Program-made: the position numbers and the translations under genes
Assembly: GCA_026936325.1 (NCBI GenBank)
Contig: JAPTHN010000011.1
Coordinates: forward strand, 25,832,501 to 25,896,500
Origin: Platynereis dumerilii
Lineage: Eukaryota; Annelida; Polychaeta; Phyllodocida; Nereididae
DNA length: 64,000 nt
Direction: 5' to 3'
Notes under the pieces: generated by a model
The model's input: the letters and a program-made list of their open reading frames with translations, nothing else
What the model was told of the DNA's origin: nothing
Databases searched by the model: none
Shown here: positions 22,968 to 34,009 of the stretch, in pieces
How positions within the stretch are numbered: position 1 is the first letter of the stretch
Layout of the letters: every line of letters begins with the position of its first letter

Positions 22968-24272
22968 GGGTAATTCCGTGTCAATTCAACAAATGGCTCC
23001 CACTCGACTGATTCAGAAATCAGAATGCCTTGAAAATTTACCAGGATGAAGGTTTCTCACATGAAAGCACAAATCCCAAGTAATACAGTAATATCTTGAA
23101 TAGTTTTTCTGAAAATATCTTGAATAGTTTTTCTGAAATTTTTTAAGTCCAGAAATTTGAAGGCATGCAACTCAATCAGTGTTTTTAATGTAGCCCAGGT
23201 GTAATAATGAATTTTTTCAGCCACCTCAATGCATTTGCCCCCATTCCATAGGTTATTGAAATCAGAAAATTGCAGTTTATTCACATTTTTGTCCCCAAAT
23301 TTCTCAGTCAATATAACAAGTACAAGTAAAGTGGAGATTTAATATCATGGTTGAAGAATCTTTGCTATGACTTCCAAACATGTGCACAGTATCAAGCCAA
23401 CCACACAAATATTCTTGGAGAAATATAGTCTGAAAATGTGTAAAATTGGTCAACTTCTGACCAAATTTTACAAGGTATAGTAGCCTATACCAAAAAAATG
23501 AATACACCGACCTAAAGAATGACATCACATGTGTTCACAGAAAAATTTTTAATTTTGCTCACTAAGCAGATTTACTGGTACATTTTTTTTATACATTTCA
23601 GATAATGCCCATTTAATACAAATTACAAAAACAAAAAAAGTATAAAAGTCTATGTAGATAAAACGCCAAAAGATAGCAACTTGGAATTTTTTCTATGAAC
23701 GCATGTGATGTTGTTCTTTAGGTCAGTGTATGCATTTTTTTGGTATAGGCTACTATACCTTGTAAAATTTGGTCAGAAGTTGACCAATTTTACGCATTTT
23801 CAGTTTTTCAGACTATATTTCTCCCAAGAATATTTGTGTGGTCGGCTTGATACTGTACACATGTATAGAAATCATAGCAAAGATTCTTCAACCATGATAT
23901 TAAGTCTCCATTTGTTATATTGACTGAGAAATTTTGGGACAAAAATGTGAATAAACTGCAATTTTCTGATTTTTTCAATAACCTATGGAATGGGGGCAAA
24001 TGCATCGAGGTAGCTGAAACAATGCATTATAACACCTGGGCTACATTAAAAACATGTTGTCTCATTGCAAGTCTCGAGGTTTTACATTGATTGAGTTTAC
24101 ATGCCTTCAAATTTCTGGACTTTTTTCTGAGAAACTATTCAAGATATCACTGTATTACTTGGGATTTGTGCTTCTAGGTGAGAAACCTTCATTCTGGCAA
24201 ATTTTCAAAGCATTCTGAGTCGGTCGAGTGGGAAGATTTTCTGAAATTTGATGAAATGACACGGAATTACCC
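22968..24272. mobile_element. 1.3-kb foldback element, GGGTAATTCCGTGTCA ends
   Basis: Two long imperfect inverted arms (about 22968-23535 and 23700-24272) surround an unpaired centre of about 170 bp. Both ends read GGGTAATTCCGTGTCA inward, and a 4-bp duplication TGCT flanks the element (22964-22967 and 24273-24276). The left arm holds a small tandem duplication (ATCTTGAATAGTTTTTCTGA, twice, 23093-23140). Open frames in the two arms are mirror translations of each other and not genes. No transposase. Confidence 0.88.
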
Positions 24273-26213
24273 TGCTTACAGTCAACATTTCAGGGCCTGT
24301 GATATTGTAAAAAATACCACCCTTCAAGGGGGATACTTTTTAACTATAGTTATGACATCACCAGCATTTCAGCTGCCTGATGTCATCACAAACCAAACTA
24401 TGGCCAAAACAACGGGATTGTGACTTCATATATTTTTGTAATGGCAGGAAATAGTCTCTTTATAATAAGAATTTGAGGCAAAACCAGGTGATAAAAGCAA
24501 AACAACCACGCGTCAGGGCACTTCGTACAGTATCACTCGCTGTTGTGTGTATTAATATCACTCTCTCCAAATCAATACGGGAGCAGAACAATCAATCCGC
24601 ACAATTTAGCAATCACCGTTATTCACACTGTAAATACGTAAACCCCCGCACGTATGTCTCTTGTAATCAAGTTGCATACGCACCCGCGTGGGAGTACTTT
24701 GGGATCAAATATAATTCCCTAAGTCCCACTTTTGTAAGTCACTCCGGGGTTAGGTATAAGTCACAAATGATAAGTCACCCATTGTGACTTCTTTATAACC
24801 CAAGTGTATGTCACCCTTGGGTCAGGACTAAGTACCACTTGATAAGTCACACTTGATAACTTCTGCGTCTCCAGGTTCTAAAGCCAAGTCAGAGGCCTGA
24901 GCGTCCTCTGGTAGATCTGTTGGTGCATCTTCTGATGAAGGGTCATGTATAAATTTTTACAATTTCCAAGCATGCCTTGTTCTTGCAACCATGAAACAAT
25001 CTCTTTTTGATACCAAATTTTTAAAACTTATGTCTGAAAGATTTGCAGATGATTTCATATTTTGTTGACTCTGAGACTGAATGTGATTTTTTGTCTAGGA
25101 CATGTACCTACCCTGGATTTAGGAAGGCCACTGCCTTTTCTCTTCAGACTCTTGTATCGTTTGCATCACATGCTTGACAGTAGCTAGTGAATGAACCTGA
25201 TCTCGCATGAGTGGAGGAAGTGCAGCAATAGTGATTTCTTGTTGTGGACACCTCTTCATTGAAGCATATGGTGTGCTGACCAAGTCAGGTTGCTTTGTTC
25301 AATATCCTCAGATTGCTCAGACAATGACTTGGTCATTTCAAGGCAATTGTACTTCAATTCTAACTGCATCCTCAGTGCTTCTGCATTTCCCTGAAGATTA
25401 TGGACAGGACAAATTGGAGGCAAGGGATTTTTTGTCTTGAAGAATGCAGGTTTGATAATGGTGAAGCTATCGGGTAATTCAGGAATGCCTTGAACGTTTT
25501 GGGGTCGAAAAGACAGGAGGCTAACGCTCCTCACCTTTGTCGTTGGTGGGATGTTGGAATATCGAAATGCTGGTGCCATGGAATGAGGTTTAAGCTGCCG
25601 GGTTGTGGTCTATGTAAGACTATGTTGTACAAACATTTTAAAGCCAATGACATCACACGACCAAGTTGAAAGTTAATTTTGAAACTGTTTGCCTCTAATC
25701 GACAAATAGCAGTTATTAATTTAAAAATTAAAACATCTCAGTTAAAAAGACTTTTATCTGGTACATCTTGGAAGCCTTTTGGTCACTATCATATTGATGA
25801 TTCTTGGTTTTTTCATTGTTAGTCTGGTACAGAAATAACATCCATCCCTTCGTCATCTGTGGTAAGGGCGAAATCTGTGACTTTCAGTTTTCGAATGTTC
25901 TTTCTTCCTCTGCGCCCGAAGTGTAGCATAATATTTACAAACACTTGTTGCAATATACATGGACTCAATAGTTTTCGGACGGTTTTCCATAAAGTACTGC
26001 CTCATCTTTCTCAAATCTCCAACAGAAGTAGGCCACTGCACCTTTATTACTTTCCTTTGGGACTTTCTTCAGCATTTGTAACATTGTGTTTGCTTATTAA
26101 AAGCACTTCAGCAGAGCCTTCAGTGATTGAGTTTCCCGCCCTCTAAGCCCTGGCCAATAGCAATGCAGAAGCATGAGACGCAAATGAGTGGGGCGCTGTG
26201 ACGGACGGTGTGA

Positions 26214-26225
26214 CGCGCATGCGCA
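26214..26225. promoter_or_regulatory. NRF-1-like palindromic site
   Basis: CGCGCATGCGCA matches the NRF-1 consensus palindrome GCGCATGCGC and sits in a small CpG-rich patch (26155-26235). It could be a relic promoter for the minus-strand coding traces to its left. The call rests on sequence match only. Confidence 0.35.
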
Positions 26226-26238
26226 GAACTTTGCGTAA

Positions 26239-26336
26239 GTAGCGATGTTATTTAAAATGACTCCCGAGATAAACAGGGTCGCCGTAGGTAGCGATGTTAT
26301 TTAAAATGACTCCCGAGATAAACAGGGTCGCCGTAG
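26239..26336 (+). repeat. Perfect 49-bp tandem duplication
   Basis: Two exact head-to-tail copies (26239-26287 and 26288-26336) beginning GTAGCGATGTTATTTAAAAT and ending GGGTCGCCGTAG. The identity implies a recent event or an assembly duplication. Confidence 0.9.
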
Positions 26337-26870
26337 GTAGAGTTTTTGTCGTACAGGTCTGGTACATCACTTTTCTGAAACCAGAACATCCCAGAAACAC
26401 GGTGCAGTTTCTGAACGTTCCTAAGCATTGATGTGGTAGGCGAGCACATGGTTTCTTATTCTTGATTATATTATTGAAATACTCTACCTCGGAGGTTGCT
26501 ATTTTTTTTCTTCATTTCACCGTTTTCCTTTTTCAGGTTCCTGCTTTAATCATCCTTCTCTCGGTTTTCCTGTTTGTATCCGTTGATCAGAGTTATCATT
26601 CTTTTGTTTTCTTGCTCCATGTTAAATTGTTGTGCTTTTACCAATGAGCTAAAGTTGGTTGTTTCTTGTAGCCTTTTTTCATCAGCGATACTGTTGAATG
26701 GCTTACTACCTGAAAATGTGCGAAAATCAATGGCACTGGATATTAAGTCACACTTGATAAGTCACACTTGATAAGTCACAGAGGGTTTATGACTCAGTAC
26801 CAACTTAAAATAAATTCAAGTACCAACTTAAAATAAATATAAGTACCAATTTATCATTCAAGTTTGTGAA

Positions 26871-28138
26871 TTAATCAAGTTATCAAATGAAGTTAGCCTT
26901 TGTCAATTTTCTCTATAGAGTCAAATGACCCTCCATGCTGAGGAGTCTGGTTTTGTGAGACTTAACTCATCGTGAGTAACTTCTTACACAACCTTTGCAA
27001 ATGTTTTTTTAGCAGCTTTCAAAGTTTTAAGCAGCTTACGAAAGCCCATCTCGTAGCGGCCTACTATCAGGCACTGGATGGCCTTCATACGCTTGCCGTC
27101 CCCTTTTTCGCGATCATGCTTTTTTCAAAATTCTTTTTTTTCCTCCGTCTGTCACTTTCTTCTCGCTTTTGCATAAGAGTGGTCCCCTGCATCTCCTCCC
27201 TTCCGCTTTCTTTTTGTTTCTGGCATATTCCAATAGATCTGAAAACTGTGATTACCAGCACCTGTCACAACCTGCTGAAAACAAATTCGCGGTTCAAAAT
27301 GCACCTAGCAACCACATGAGGTGCTGACTTGGGATACTGCTTTTTTTTAAGCTAAGGCTTTATTGAACAGGATCCTACATAGTGTCATTGATTTCCAGAA
27401 AAAGACTTTTCATAATTTATTCCATTAATTTCACACTTTGTTGGATATATGTTATGATTTTATTTCAAAAGATATTCCATACTCTCTCATTACATTTTAT
27501 AATCCGGTTGTGGTGTTTGTTCACCAGGTCAAGCTCAACAATTTTTACTTTCTCGGCTCCTGGTGTTAGCGACGCGGCCGAATGTTAATTCCTCTCTTAA
27601 TGTTGGAATCGCGGTCCCACCCTGACATGCGCCTATGGCAACAAAATAAAGGTGCCTTGATACAGACCTTCCATATGTGCTATCTCAGAGTACAAATGAT
27701 TGCAGGCATCACAGACCAATCAAGCCCAGGTACATAACTCTTATTTTAAAAAACATTTTGGTAGGTATTAATTTTTCCTTTTGCCATGGTTTTGCTAGGT
27801 GATGCATCTCAAAGTATGTCTCTAAATAGCCCAATCGGGTGCTAATGAAACACAAGACACCAACTCACTCACTTTCCCAATTTTTGCCTTCAGCAAGCAA
27901 AGTTATCACTTTGGTCAAAAGTTGTCCGTCCTCAATTGGATTGTACAGGGGGGGGGCACTTTTTTATATTTATTGAATTTTATGGAATGCTTTTTTTTCA
28001 TATGCACATACTCCAAATTTCCTTCAACGATCCTACGGGTTCATATTTTCTGAGGGGCCTATCTCAACAGCATTGCTCAATTAATCCAATTGCTGCTTCA
28101 TTATGCATGACAAAGGATTGGACACTAGGACCAGGTGG
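26871..28138. other. Spacer with SINE/LINE tail fragment and decayed coding trace
   Basis: A tail copy lies at about 27821-27875 (CTAAATAGCCCAATCGGGTG...). The minus-strand basic coding trace noted for the region to the left lies at 27000-27290. The rest is unassigned. Confidence 0.4.
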
Positions 28139-28552
28139 TCAAATCCTGGTTCCTTCGCCTTCATCACCTCCGGAAGCAAGGAAAAAAACAAGGGTCTTCC
28201 ATAGCTCGTACGTGCTGTGTCCTCCTCCTGTCCTAATTAGCGTACCAAGTGCATAAGTACAGGACTTAAAGCCCCATCCATCCATCCATAGCTCGTAGGC
28301 AACAGGGCAATGGTGTCCTCGCCGGAACACACAGCATGCAATGCCAAAATCTGGTCGGGTTTGAGACAAGTTTCTTCTCTTCCATACTTCACGTTAAACC
28401 TGGCTAAGGCGAGCTTTTCCAAGGTCCGATAGGGGTTCAAGGTCAAACCTCCTATTACGCTACAGCTGCATGTCATGTGTTGGGCTCCCTGCTCTGGCAT
28501 TCGGCTGTCTATATGCGCCCCCAAGTCTGTGTCCCTGTCTGTTCTTACGTAG
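28139..28552 (-). pseudogene. RecQ-like helicase fragment, split by a SINE fragment
   Basis: From an acceptor-like CAG at 28553 the minus strand reads a RecQ-type N-terminal helicase segment: RFNVKYGREETCLKPDQ (Q-motif-like), then LALHAVCSGEDTIALLPTSYG, which is Walker A up to its lysine. Here a 75-bp SINE piece (28211-28285) with its 12-bp target duplication interrupts the frame. On the other side the sequence resumes with KTLVFFLA, completing the Walker A region, and then loses similarity. Only motif I and its approach are present; the DEAH box and later motifs are absent. Multi-copy RecQ-like genes of this kind are frequent in several invertebrate genomes; whether this is a host paralogue or mobile-element cargo is unknown. 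Confidence 0.65.
28211..28285 (+). mobile_element. 5'-truncated SINE (family B) with 12-bp TSD
   Basis: Corresponds to the last ~75 bp of the SINE at 18433-18632 (TCCTCCTCCTGTCCTAATTA..., AAAGCCCC, then (ATCC)n). It is flanked by exact CCATAGCTCGTA copies at 28199-28210 and 28286-28297. The 5' truncation and TSD point to target-primed reverse transcription that stopped early. Confidence 0.9.
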
Positions 28553-28602
28553 CTGGAACAAAATAAAAGAGATGAGTGAAAGCGCCATAGTTTCTTGTAA
28601 CA

Positions 28603-28800
28603 CACTCTAAAAAAAAACAGCCTCCAAAAAACCAAATTTGGTTTTTGAGCTTGTCCCGCATATTAAACCAACTAGGGTTTGTGGAAATACCAAATTGTTT
28701 GGTTTTAACAAAAACCAAATAAAACTGGTTTCATTTGGTTTTAACAAAAACCAAATAAAACTGGTTTCTTCATAAACCAAACAGATAGGGGGCTGTTTGG
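28603..28800. mobile_element. Probable MITE remnant with AAACCAAAT repeats
   Basis: Begins CACTCTAAAAAAA like the element at 22104 and contains several alternating AACCAAAT/ATTTGGTT motifs, including a direct duplication of TTTGGTTTTAACAAAAACCA (28699 and 28735). The right end pairs only as AACAGCC/GGCTGTT. Boundaries are uncertain. Confidence 0.5.
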
Positions 28801-28883
28801 ATATCTGAGATATTAGTAGTGGTAGTATGTAATCTCATATATAATTGGTCCATGGCTGGCCTGATTAGCCTATCAAGTGCGGA

Positions 28884-29000
28884 TGCATGGATCGATGATT
28901 GAGGCTTTATGTCAAGGATTTATGCACTTGGTAGGCTGAGTAGGACAGTAGGACACAGAAATCAGGCATTGCATGATTGAAACAGCTGTCCAACATAGGC
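28884..29000 (-). mobile_element. SINE (family B) fragment, reverse orientation
   Basis: The reverse complement matches the body and 3' part of the SINE at 18433-18632 (AGCCTATGTTGGACAGCTGT, CCTACCAAGTGCATAAAT, AAAGCCTCAATCATC). A short forward-oriented piece (GATTAGCCTATCAAGTGC, 28862-28880) abuts it, making a head-to-head composite. Confidence 0.75.
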
Positions 29001-30120
29001 TGTATTCATTGGGGGGGGGGGGATTTCACTTTTTTATCTGTGGGGAGGAGGGATATCTATGGGGGAGGTACTTTGATTCTTGTTTAGATCTGCAAAGAGA
29101 AAAGACTAATTGTGACAATGAAAACAGAATAGTTAGGCCTATAGAGTATAATAAAGAAACACAGGGCAGAGAGAGTGATGCTACACACCCGGCAAGCACT
29201 GGAGATAGCTATAAAATCAGTAGACTTTTCTTCCTTGTTTTACAAAGCAGTCTACAGTCCATTTACGGACTACGAAGATAACAAAATGTACTTACCTCAC
29301 AAAGAAATGCCACTGCAAAGCTATAATACCAATGGGATATTCCAAGATCAGTTACCTGTGATTGTCTGAAGTTTGGTCTTGAATTATTCTCATGTTGGAG
29401 TTGTTGGGTGTAATGATACTTCTACGAAATGTTTAGCCTACCTACTCTTCCACATGTTAAAAGATATTCATTTATGATTTCTTGCAAATGGTGTATGTAG
29501 AATTTTGTAACACTATCATCTAATCAACATGCCAGAGCATCAAGCATTGTCTTCATAACTTCAAAGTTACAAAGTAAATTTTAAAAAGTATAGTTATAGA
29601 TGGCGCTACTCGGCTCACCATGGCTCATTCATGATTCTTTGACAAACATGAGACTCAATCTACTTTTTAAGTCAACTGTGATATATGTAAGCTGGGATAG
29701 AGCCACACTTGGAGATAATGCACTGTTGGTTTGTTACAGCTTAGTTATGCTTTCAGTGTTGATAGGTGCAATGATTCCCTGCTGTATATTCATTAATCAC
29801 TTGTTCCTTGTTAAATTTTAAGTTCTGTTTGCCAAATGCATGCCAGTATAGATGGCGTCATGTGTGGTACAGAAGGAGGCTTTGCTCTCTGGGGACCTGA
29901 TCTGTCTCAGCAAGCACAGTATCAAGGTTGTCTATGAGGTCCAGGAAGTTCCCTATACATCGAAACTAGTACTAGGTTATTAAATATCACTAGATAAATG
30001 AAAACCCATTATCTCTAAGCAAATTATTTATGTATGGTAATCTGGTTGATCATCAACAAATTTTGTCATATTGACACATGGACCAATATTTATCATGGCA
30101 TGAAAAACACTAATACCAGG
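29001..30120. other. Spacer without supported gene
   Basis: A G-run near 29012-29022 and AT-rich DNA. A + strand open stretch at 29175-29369 has no acceptable splice context or motif, so it is not annotated. Confidence 0.4.
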
Positions 30121-30129
30121 GTAGACTCA

Positions 30130-30308
30130 TTCCAACAAGAGGCCTTGGTTTTTTGAAAAACCATTTTACCTGAGGAGAAGACCAATTCCAAAGACAAAAA
30201 CCAAAAATGACCTGATAAACCAAATTTCAATGCAAAAACCACCACGGTTGTCTCATAAAACCACTTGAAATTTTTATAAACCGCTTTTGTCCTAAATTTT
30301 TTAGAGTG
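30130..30308. mobile_element. MITE remnant related to 22104-22258
   Basis: Shares AAACCAAATTTCAATGCAAA and the terminal TTTTTTAGAGTG with the 155-bp element. The left end is less clear. Non-coding. Confidence 0.6.
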
Positions 30309-30483
30309 CATATGTATTTTTAAGTAAAATTTGTACAGCTAGGGAATCAGAAGTGCAAACTCTTCTCAATAGGTAAGCACCCTATTATAAGCATGCTGTA
30401 AGGGGGATTGACCTTACAGTTTCTTCCAAACAACACAGGCGGGTTACTTAACCAATACAGCAGGTGAAAGCAAATTGATAACT

Positions 30484-32033
30484 TTTTTAGTATAATTTTC
30501 GCATAGAAGTACCTTGATGCACACTAGGACTGTTGAGAGTGAGTAAAACCACGAGACACAGCGTCACAGAGAGCACTATCCCCATCATCGAGCTGTGCGA
30601 CAATGAGTGCTGTACCAACATGGCTGGGTGTGTTGTACGACGGAGGTCTGTGGACGACATGTGACTGGTCAAGTCATCAACTGTTGTGGGTTCTGGCATA
30701 GTGACGATGGTGTTTCTCTTTCGCCTCATCGGGGGACAAGATGTCCTTTTTCCACTCCGGGGCACCTTGTCAGTGGTGGAGGCTGGTGTGACTATGGTGG
30801 ACGACCACTCAAAGGGAGGTCGAGTCGTTGATTCAACAATGGGGACATTTGCGATAATGCGTCTCCCTCAACAGGTGTGATTGTGAAATGATACATTGAT
30901 GGGTGTACAGACCGGATGTGTCAGATACAGTAGTCCTCGGTGTCGGTGATTGCCTAGTCTTGTTTTTCTTAATCAGTAAGAATGTCTATGAAAAAAGGGT
31001 TGTGGAACCGTGTTAATTCACCAACAAATTGTTAGTCTCGTAGAAAATCGATATACGACACCTCAACATCCAAATTCTAAAATGGGTAAAAAGAAATAGA
31101 CTTACCATACAAGAACTGGGCTCAGTCTGAACCAAAACGTTAAACCTGTTAATGATGGTGGTAGGACAGCCATATGGAAAGCCAATAGTAACTGTTATTC
31201 TGTCGAGACCTCTGCAGGCTGGCAGATCGACAATTCCACCACGTGTTATAACTGTCAAATCCCCAAAGAGGCAGGTTGCCCCCTCGACCTCAAGATACGC
31301 CCCAGTACAGACGCCTTTAAAGCAAGATCCATAGGCCGAACGCCTGCGTACAGGTGTGATGCATAGCAATAATAAAAGGAAGAATATCTAAACCTAAATC
31401 ATAATTCCTTGCATCGTGTCTACAGTGTGCTCAGTACGTCTACGTGTCCAACTCTGTCTACTTTCAACACAAACCAGAAAACATAATTACGTATTTGCAC
31501 CAAACACAAACATATTACAAAATATGAGGAAAAATTACAAAGACATATAAAATTCTAGCCTGCCTCAATATAGCCCATTAAGGTGCTGCAGAGGCGTAAA
31601 ACACACACACACTATCAACTTTCAAACATGAAGTAAGATGTAACAGAGTTTTGTTTCTCACGGTTTTTAACTGATCACGAAGGCTTTCTCACCAAAACAA
31701 GATTAAGAAAGGCATTTTTTTCATACAGCTCGAATGGTAGGACCAAAACTGACAAAAGCAGTGCTACACGGTGTCAGAGGGCTCTCATACCCTCCACACA
31801 ACTAAATTTATTTTGAGAAAGATAGCTACTACCCATCGTAGTTTTAATATACTGTAAAACTAAAAGAGACACAGAAACCTTTTAAAATTATTTCTTCCAA
31901 AAAGATAAGTCCTATATTTTTTAGGGAGTTTCACTCACTGTCTTTTGCTTCCTTCTCCAAACACATGTGCACACACGGCAAGAGTGGCTCCATTCGCAAA
32001 CAAGAGCAGGTAAGCTGCCTCCATATCCCCCAT
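30484..32033 (-). CDS. Signal-peptide, six-cysteine, single-pass membrane protein (three-exon model)
   Basis: I do not recognise the family, but a coherent gene model is visible. Exon 1 (32033-31939) starts MGDMEAAYLLLFANGATLAV, a plausible signal peptide, and ends before GTGAGTG. Exon 2 (31343-31106) follows an acceptor ACGCAG in matching phase. It encodes about 80 residues with six cysteines (YGSCFKGVCTG, EGATC, LPACRG, FPYGCP, EPSSCM) and ends at a consensus GTAAGT donor. Exon 3 can begin at 30807 after a pyrimidine tract and TTTGAG, again in phase; it encodes a Ser/Thr/Pro-rich stalk, a basic patch (MRRKRN), a hydrophobic segment (MMGIVLSVTLCLVVLLTL) and a short tail ending KLY at the TAA (30484-30486). 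The total is about 218 residues. A donor-like GTACTT at 30512 leaves open a further exon. The six-Cys domain might be a small extracellular module; no function is claimed. Confidence 0.5.
31344..31938 (-). other. First intron of the six-cysteine gene
   Basis: AT-rich sequence containing one LINE/SINE tail fragment at about 31565-31612 (ATAGCCCATTAAGGTGCTGC...ACACAC). No other feature. Confidence 0.45.
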
Positions 32034-32443
32034 GCCATACACATTTACCTATACCCACCAGAATTCCAATTTAGTTATGCCAAATATTTCCACCAGGGCC
32101 ACAATTGTGCATACATGTAAGGATGTGGAGACACCTGGGGGTGGAGTTTGCTTTTAAAAATAACATGGCTGCAGACCAAAAGCACAGCAAAAAGTATTTG
32201 GGATGTGGAAATGGTTATGATAATTATTGATTTATGGTCAGATTTGACAAGTTTAGGGGGGTCTTTGAATGTTGGGAAAGGATGAGCATTGTGCATGGTG
32301 TGGTGTTTGAGATATTTGATGGATGCCATGCATGGATACTAAAAGTACAATCCCCCATAGCATAGCATGGGGGATAATTAACTCAACACATTGGCCAGAC
32401 TCGAATTGAGTGGAGGGGTGGGGATGGATGGCTTTTTGGCTAG
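32034..32443. other. Upstream flank of the six-cysteine gene
   Basis: No TATA box or CpG island is obvious. A hairpin at 32349-32381 (CCCCCATAGCATAGCATGGGGG) is a relative of the one at 18181-18211. Confidence 0.4.
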
Positions 32444-32749
32444 GCAGGGTCCCCACCGGACAGGGAAAACAGGGGAAATGGTGAAAACTCAGGGAATTTG
32501 AAATTTGACCTGAAATTCAGGGAAAACACAGGGAATTTGGTTTTTCATGTGGTAATGCGTGAAAAAAGCCCTCTATTTTTGAAGCATAAATCCGTAAAGG
32601 TCATTGTTTTTGGTTTCCAATTAGCGACGATATTGCCGCGATAACACAACGCTAAGCCCGAATAAGGTCAGGGAAAATGTCCGGTGAAACAGGGAAAATT
32701 CAGGGAAAATACTGGGAATTTGCTCGCCAAATTTCAGTGGGTACCCTGC
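32444..32749. mobile_element. hAT-like MITE, GCAGGGTCCCCAC ends
   Basis: The ends are GCAGGGTCCCCACC and, inverted, GCAGGGTACCCACT, typical of hAT elements (CAGGG-type termini). The interior is rich in CAGGGAAAA and CAGGGAATTT motifs. A clean 8-bp target duplication is not seen, because the right end abuts the foldback at 32750 directly. Confidence 0.7.
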
Positions 32750-33577
32750 AAAAACATCTGTAAAGTTATCGGACAAAAAATAGTGGACAAATGTAGGAAT
32801 ATCTACTGTAGGCATCACACAAGTGTGTATCTTCACCACAGCATTGCATGTAAGTTGCATTTGACATCCGAGGAAATAATATATTTTGATAGAAGTATTT
32901 ATTTAAAATCATCAAACAAAATCTGTGTAAGTGGCCTAATGGCTTAGATGATCAATTCCAAGTTCTATTACAATATTTCTGTTCATATTGAAATTTAAGC
33001 AGCAATTTATGGTATTCTGACGATTTTTAAGGGATTTGTTTATCTGTTTTTGTTAATCGTTAAGATTATTTCATGTAAGCTTGTGGTTACATACTTCATT
33101 TGTTCAGTTATAGCATGCCTTTCTGCAATTAACATAGTATTAAATTAATAGTCAACAGATTCTCTCCCACGGTCACACAATTAATATTGTTTATCTGTGC
33201 ACGCTGTAACTGAACAATTGGATTTTGAAAGTAAGCAACCATTAGATTCCATGAAATAATCTTAACAATTGGCAAAAACAGGTAAACAAAGCACCAAAAA
33301 TTCTTCAGAAGACCATTAAAATTGCTACCTACATTTCAATACGGTCAGAAACATTGTAATAAAACTTGGAATTGATCATCTAAGCCATAAGACCACTTGC
33401 ATAGATTTTTTCTTGTTGATTTGAAAAAATACTTCTATCAAAATATATTATTTCCTCGCATGTCAAATGCAACTTACATGCAATGCAATGGTGAAGATGC
33501 ACACTTGTGTGATGCCTACAGTAGATATTCCTACATTTGTCCACTATTTGTTGTCCGATAACTTTACAGATGTTTTT
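32750..33577. mobile_element. 0.83-kb foldback, AAAAACATCTGTAAAG ends
   Basis: Nearly the whole element is an imperfect palindrome: both ends read AAAAACATCTGTAAAGTTAT inward, and pairing continues through the GTGTGATGCC... and GATAAACAA regions to a centre near 33160. The mirror frames at 32684-32947 and 33380-33655 are two translations of the same repeat, not genes. Confidence 0.85.
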
Positions 33578-34007
33578 GTGAGTCCCACTTGAAAAACATG
33601 AACTAGTGAAAGGCTTAAAATCTCGATTTATATCACTAATGAATTTAAAAGGCATTTTCTCTCACCGTGGTGGTTTTTTTTAGTTAAAGAAATAATAAAG
33701 CCAAAATGGCCTTGTTTATATTTGATTTGGCACATTTTATGATTTGGCGAGTTTGCAACACCCCTAAATGTTGGAAATGATGTTCAAGGACACTGTGGCA
33801 AATTCAAAGAGGATAGAGTCGCTGAGTTCTTTTCTAAGTTCATAACACCAATTTTAATTTTTACCAGTGTGAAAAAAAAAGGTTGTAGAGTCATTGGAAG
33901 TGTGATGAGCAGTGTGAAAGAGAGCTGATATAACGGTTGTACATTCGCAACACTGACTGCCGCTCTCTCAGTCTTGTCCGTTCTGTCGGTGTGTCTGTCC
34001 GTCTGTC
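33578..34007. other. Spacer without recognised gene
   Basis: Ends in a degenerate GTCTGTC-rich stretch (33960-34007) that served as the target of the next element. Nothing else identified. Confidence 0.4.
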
Positions 34008-34009
34008 TA

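Larger units (their letters stand above)
24273..26870 (-). other. Degenerate repeat region with broken minus-strand coding traces
   Basis: Clusters of AAGTCACACTTGATAAGTCAC-type repeats lie at about 24741-24865 and 26733-26782 in the same orientation. Between them the minus strand carries interrupted coding-like stretches (around 25256-25579 and 25830-26140, the second ending in an acidic GMDVISVPD tail), and a basic KRKRKGGDAGDH-type stretch lies further right near 27000-27290. The order suggests one or two decayed proteins of an unidentified mobile element. I do not recognise the family and treat the whole as a fossil. Several interruptions are present. Confidence 0.35.

Noticed and set aside
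23057-24005. Mirror-image open frames in the two foldback arms
   Set aside because: They translate the same inverted repeat from both sides and match no protein I recognise.
32684-33655. Mirror-image frames containing CRNIYCRHHTSV-type sequence
   Set aside because: Again the two arms of a foldback; the Cys/His pattern is incidental.
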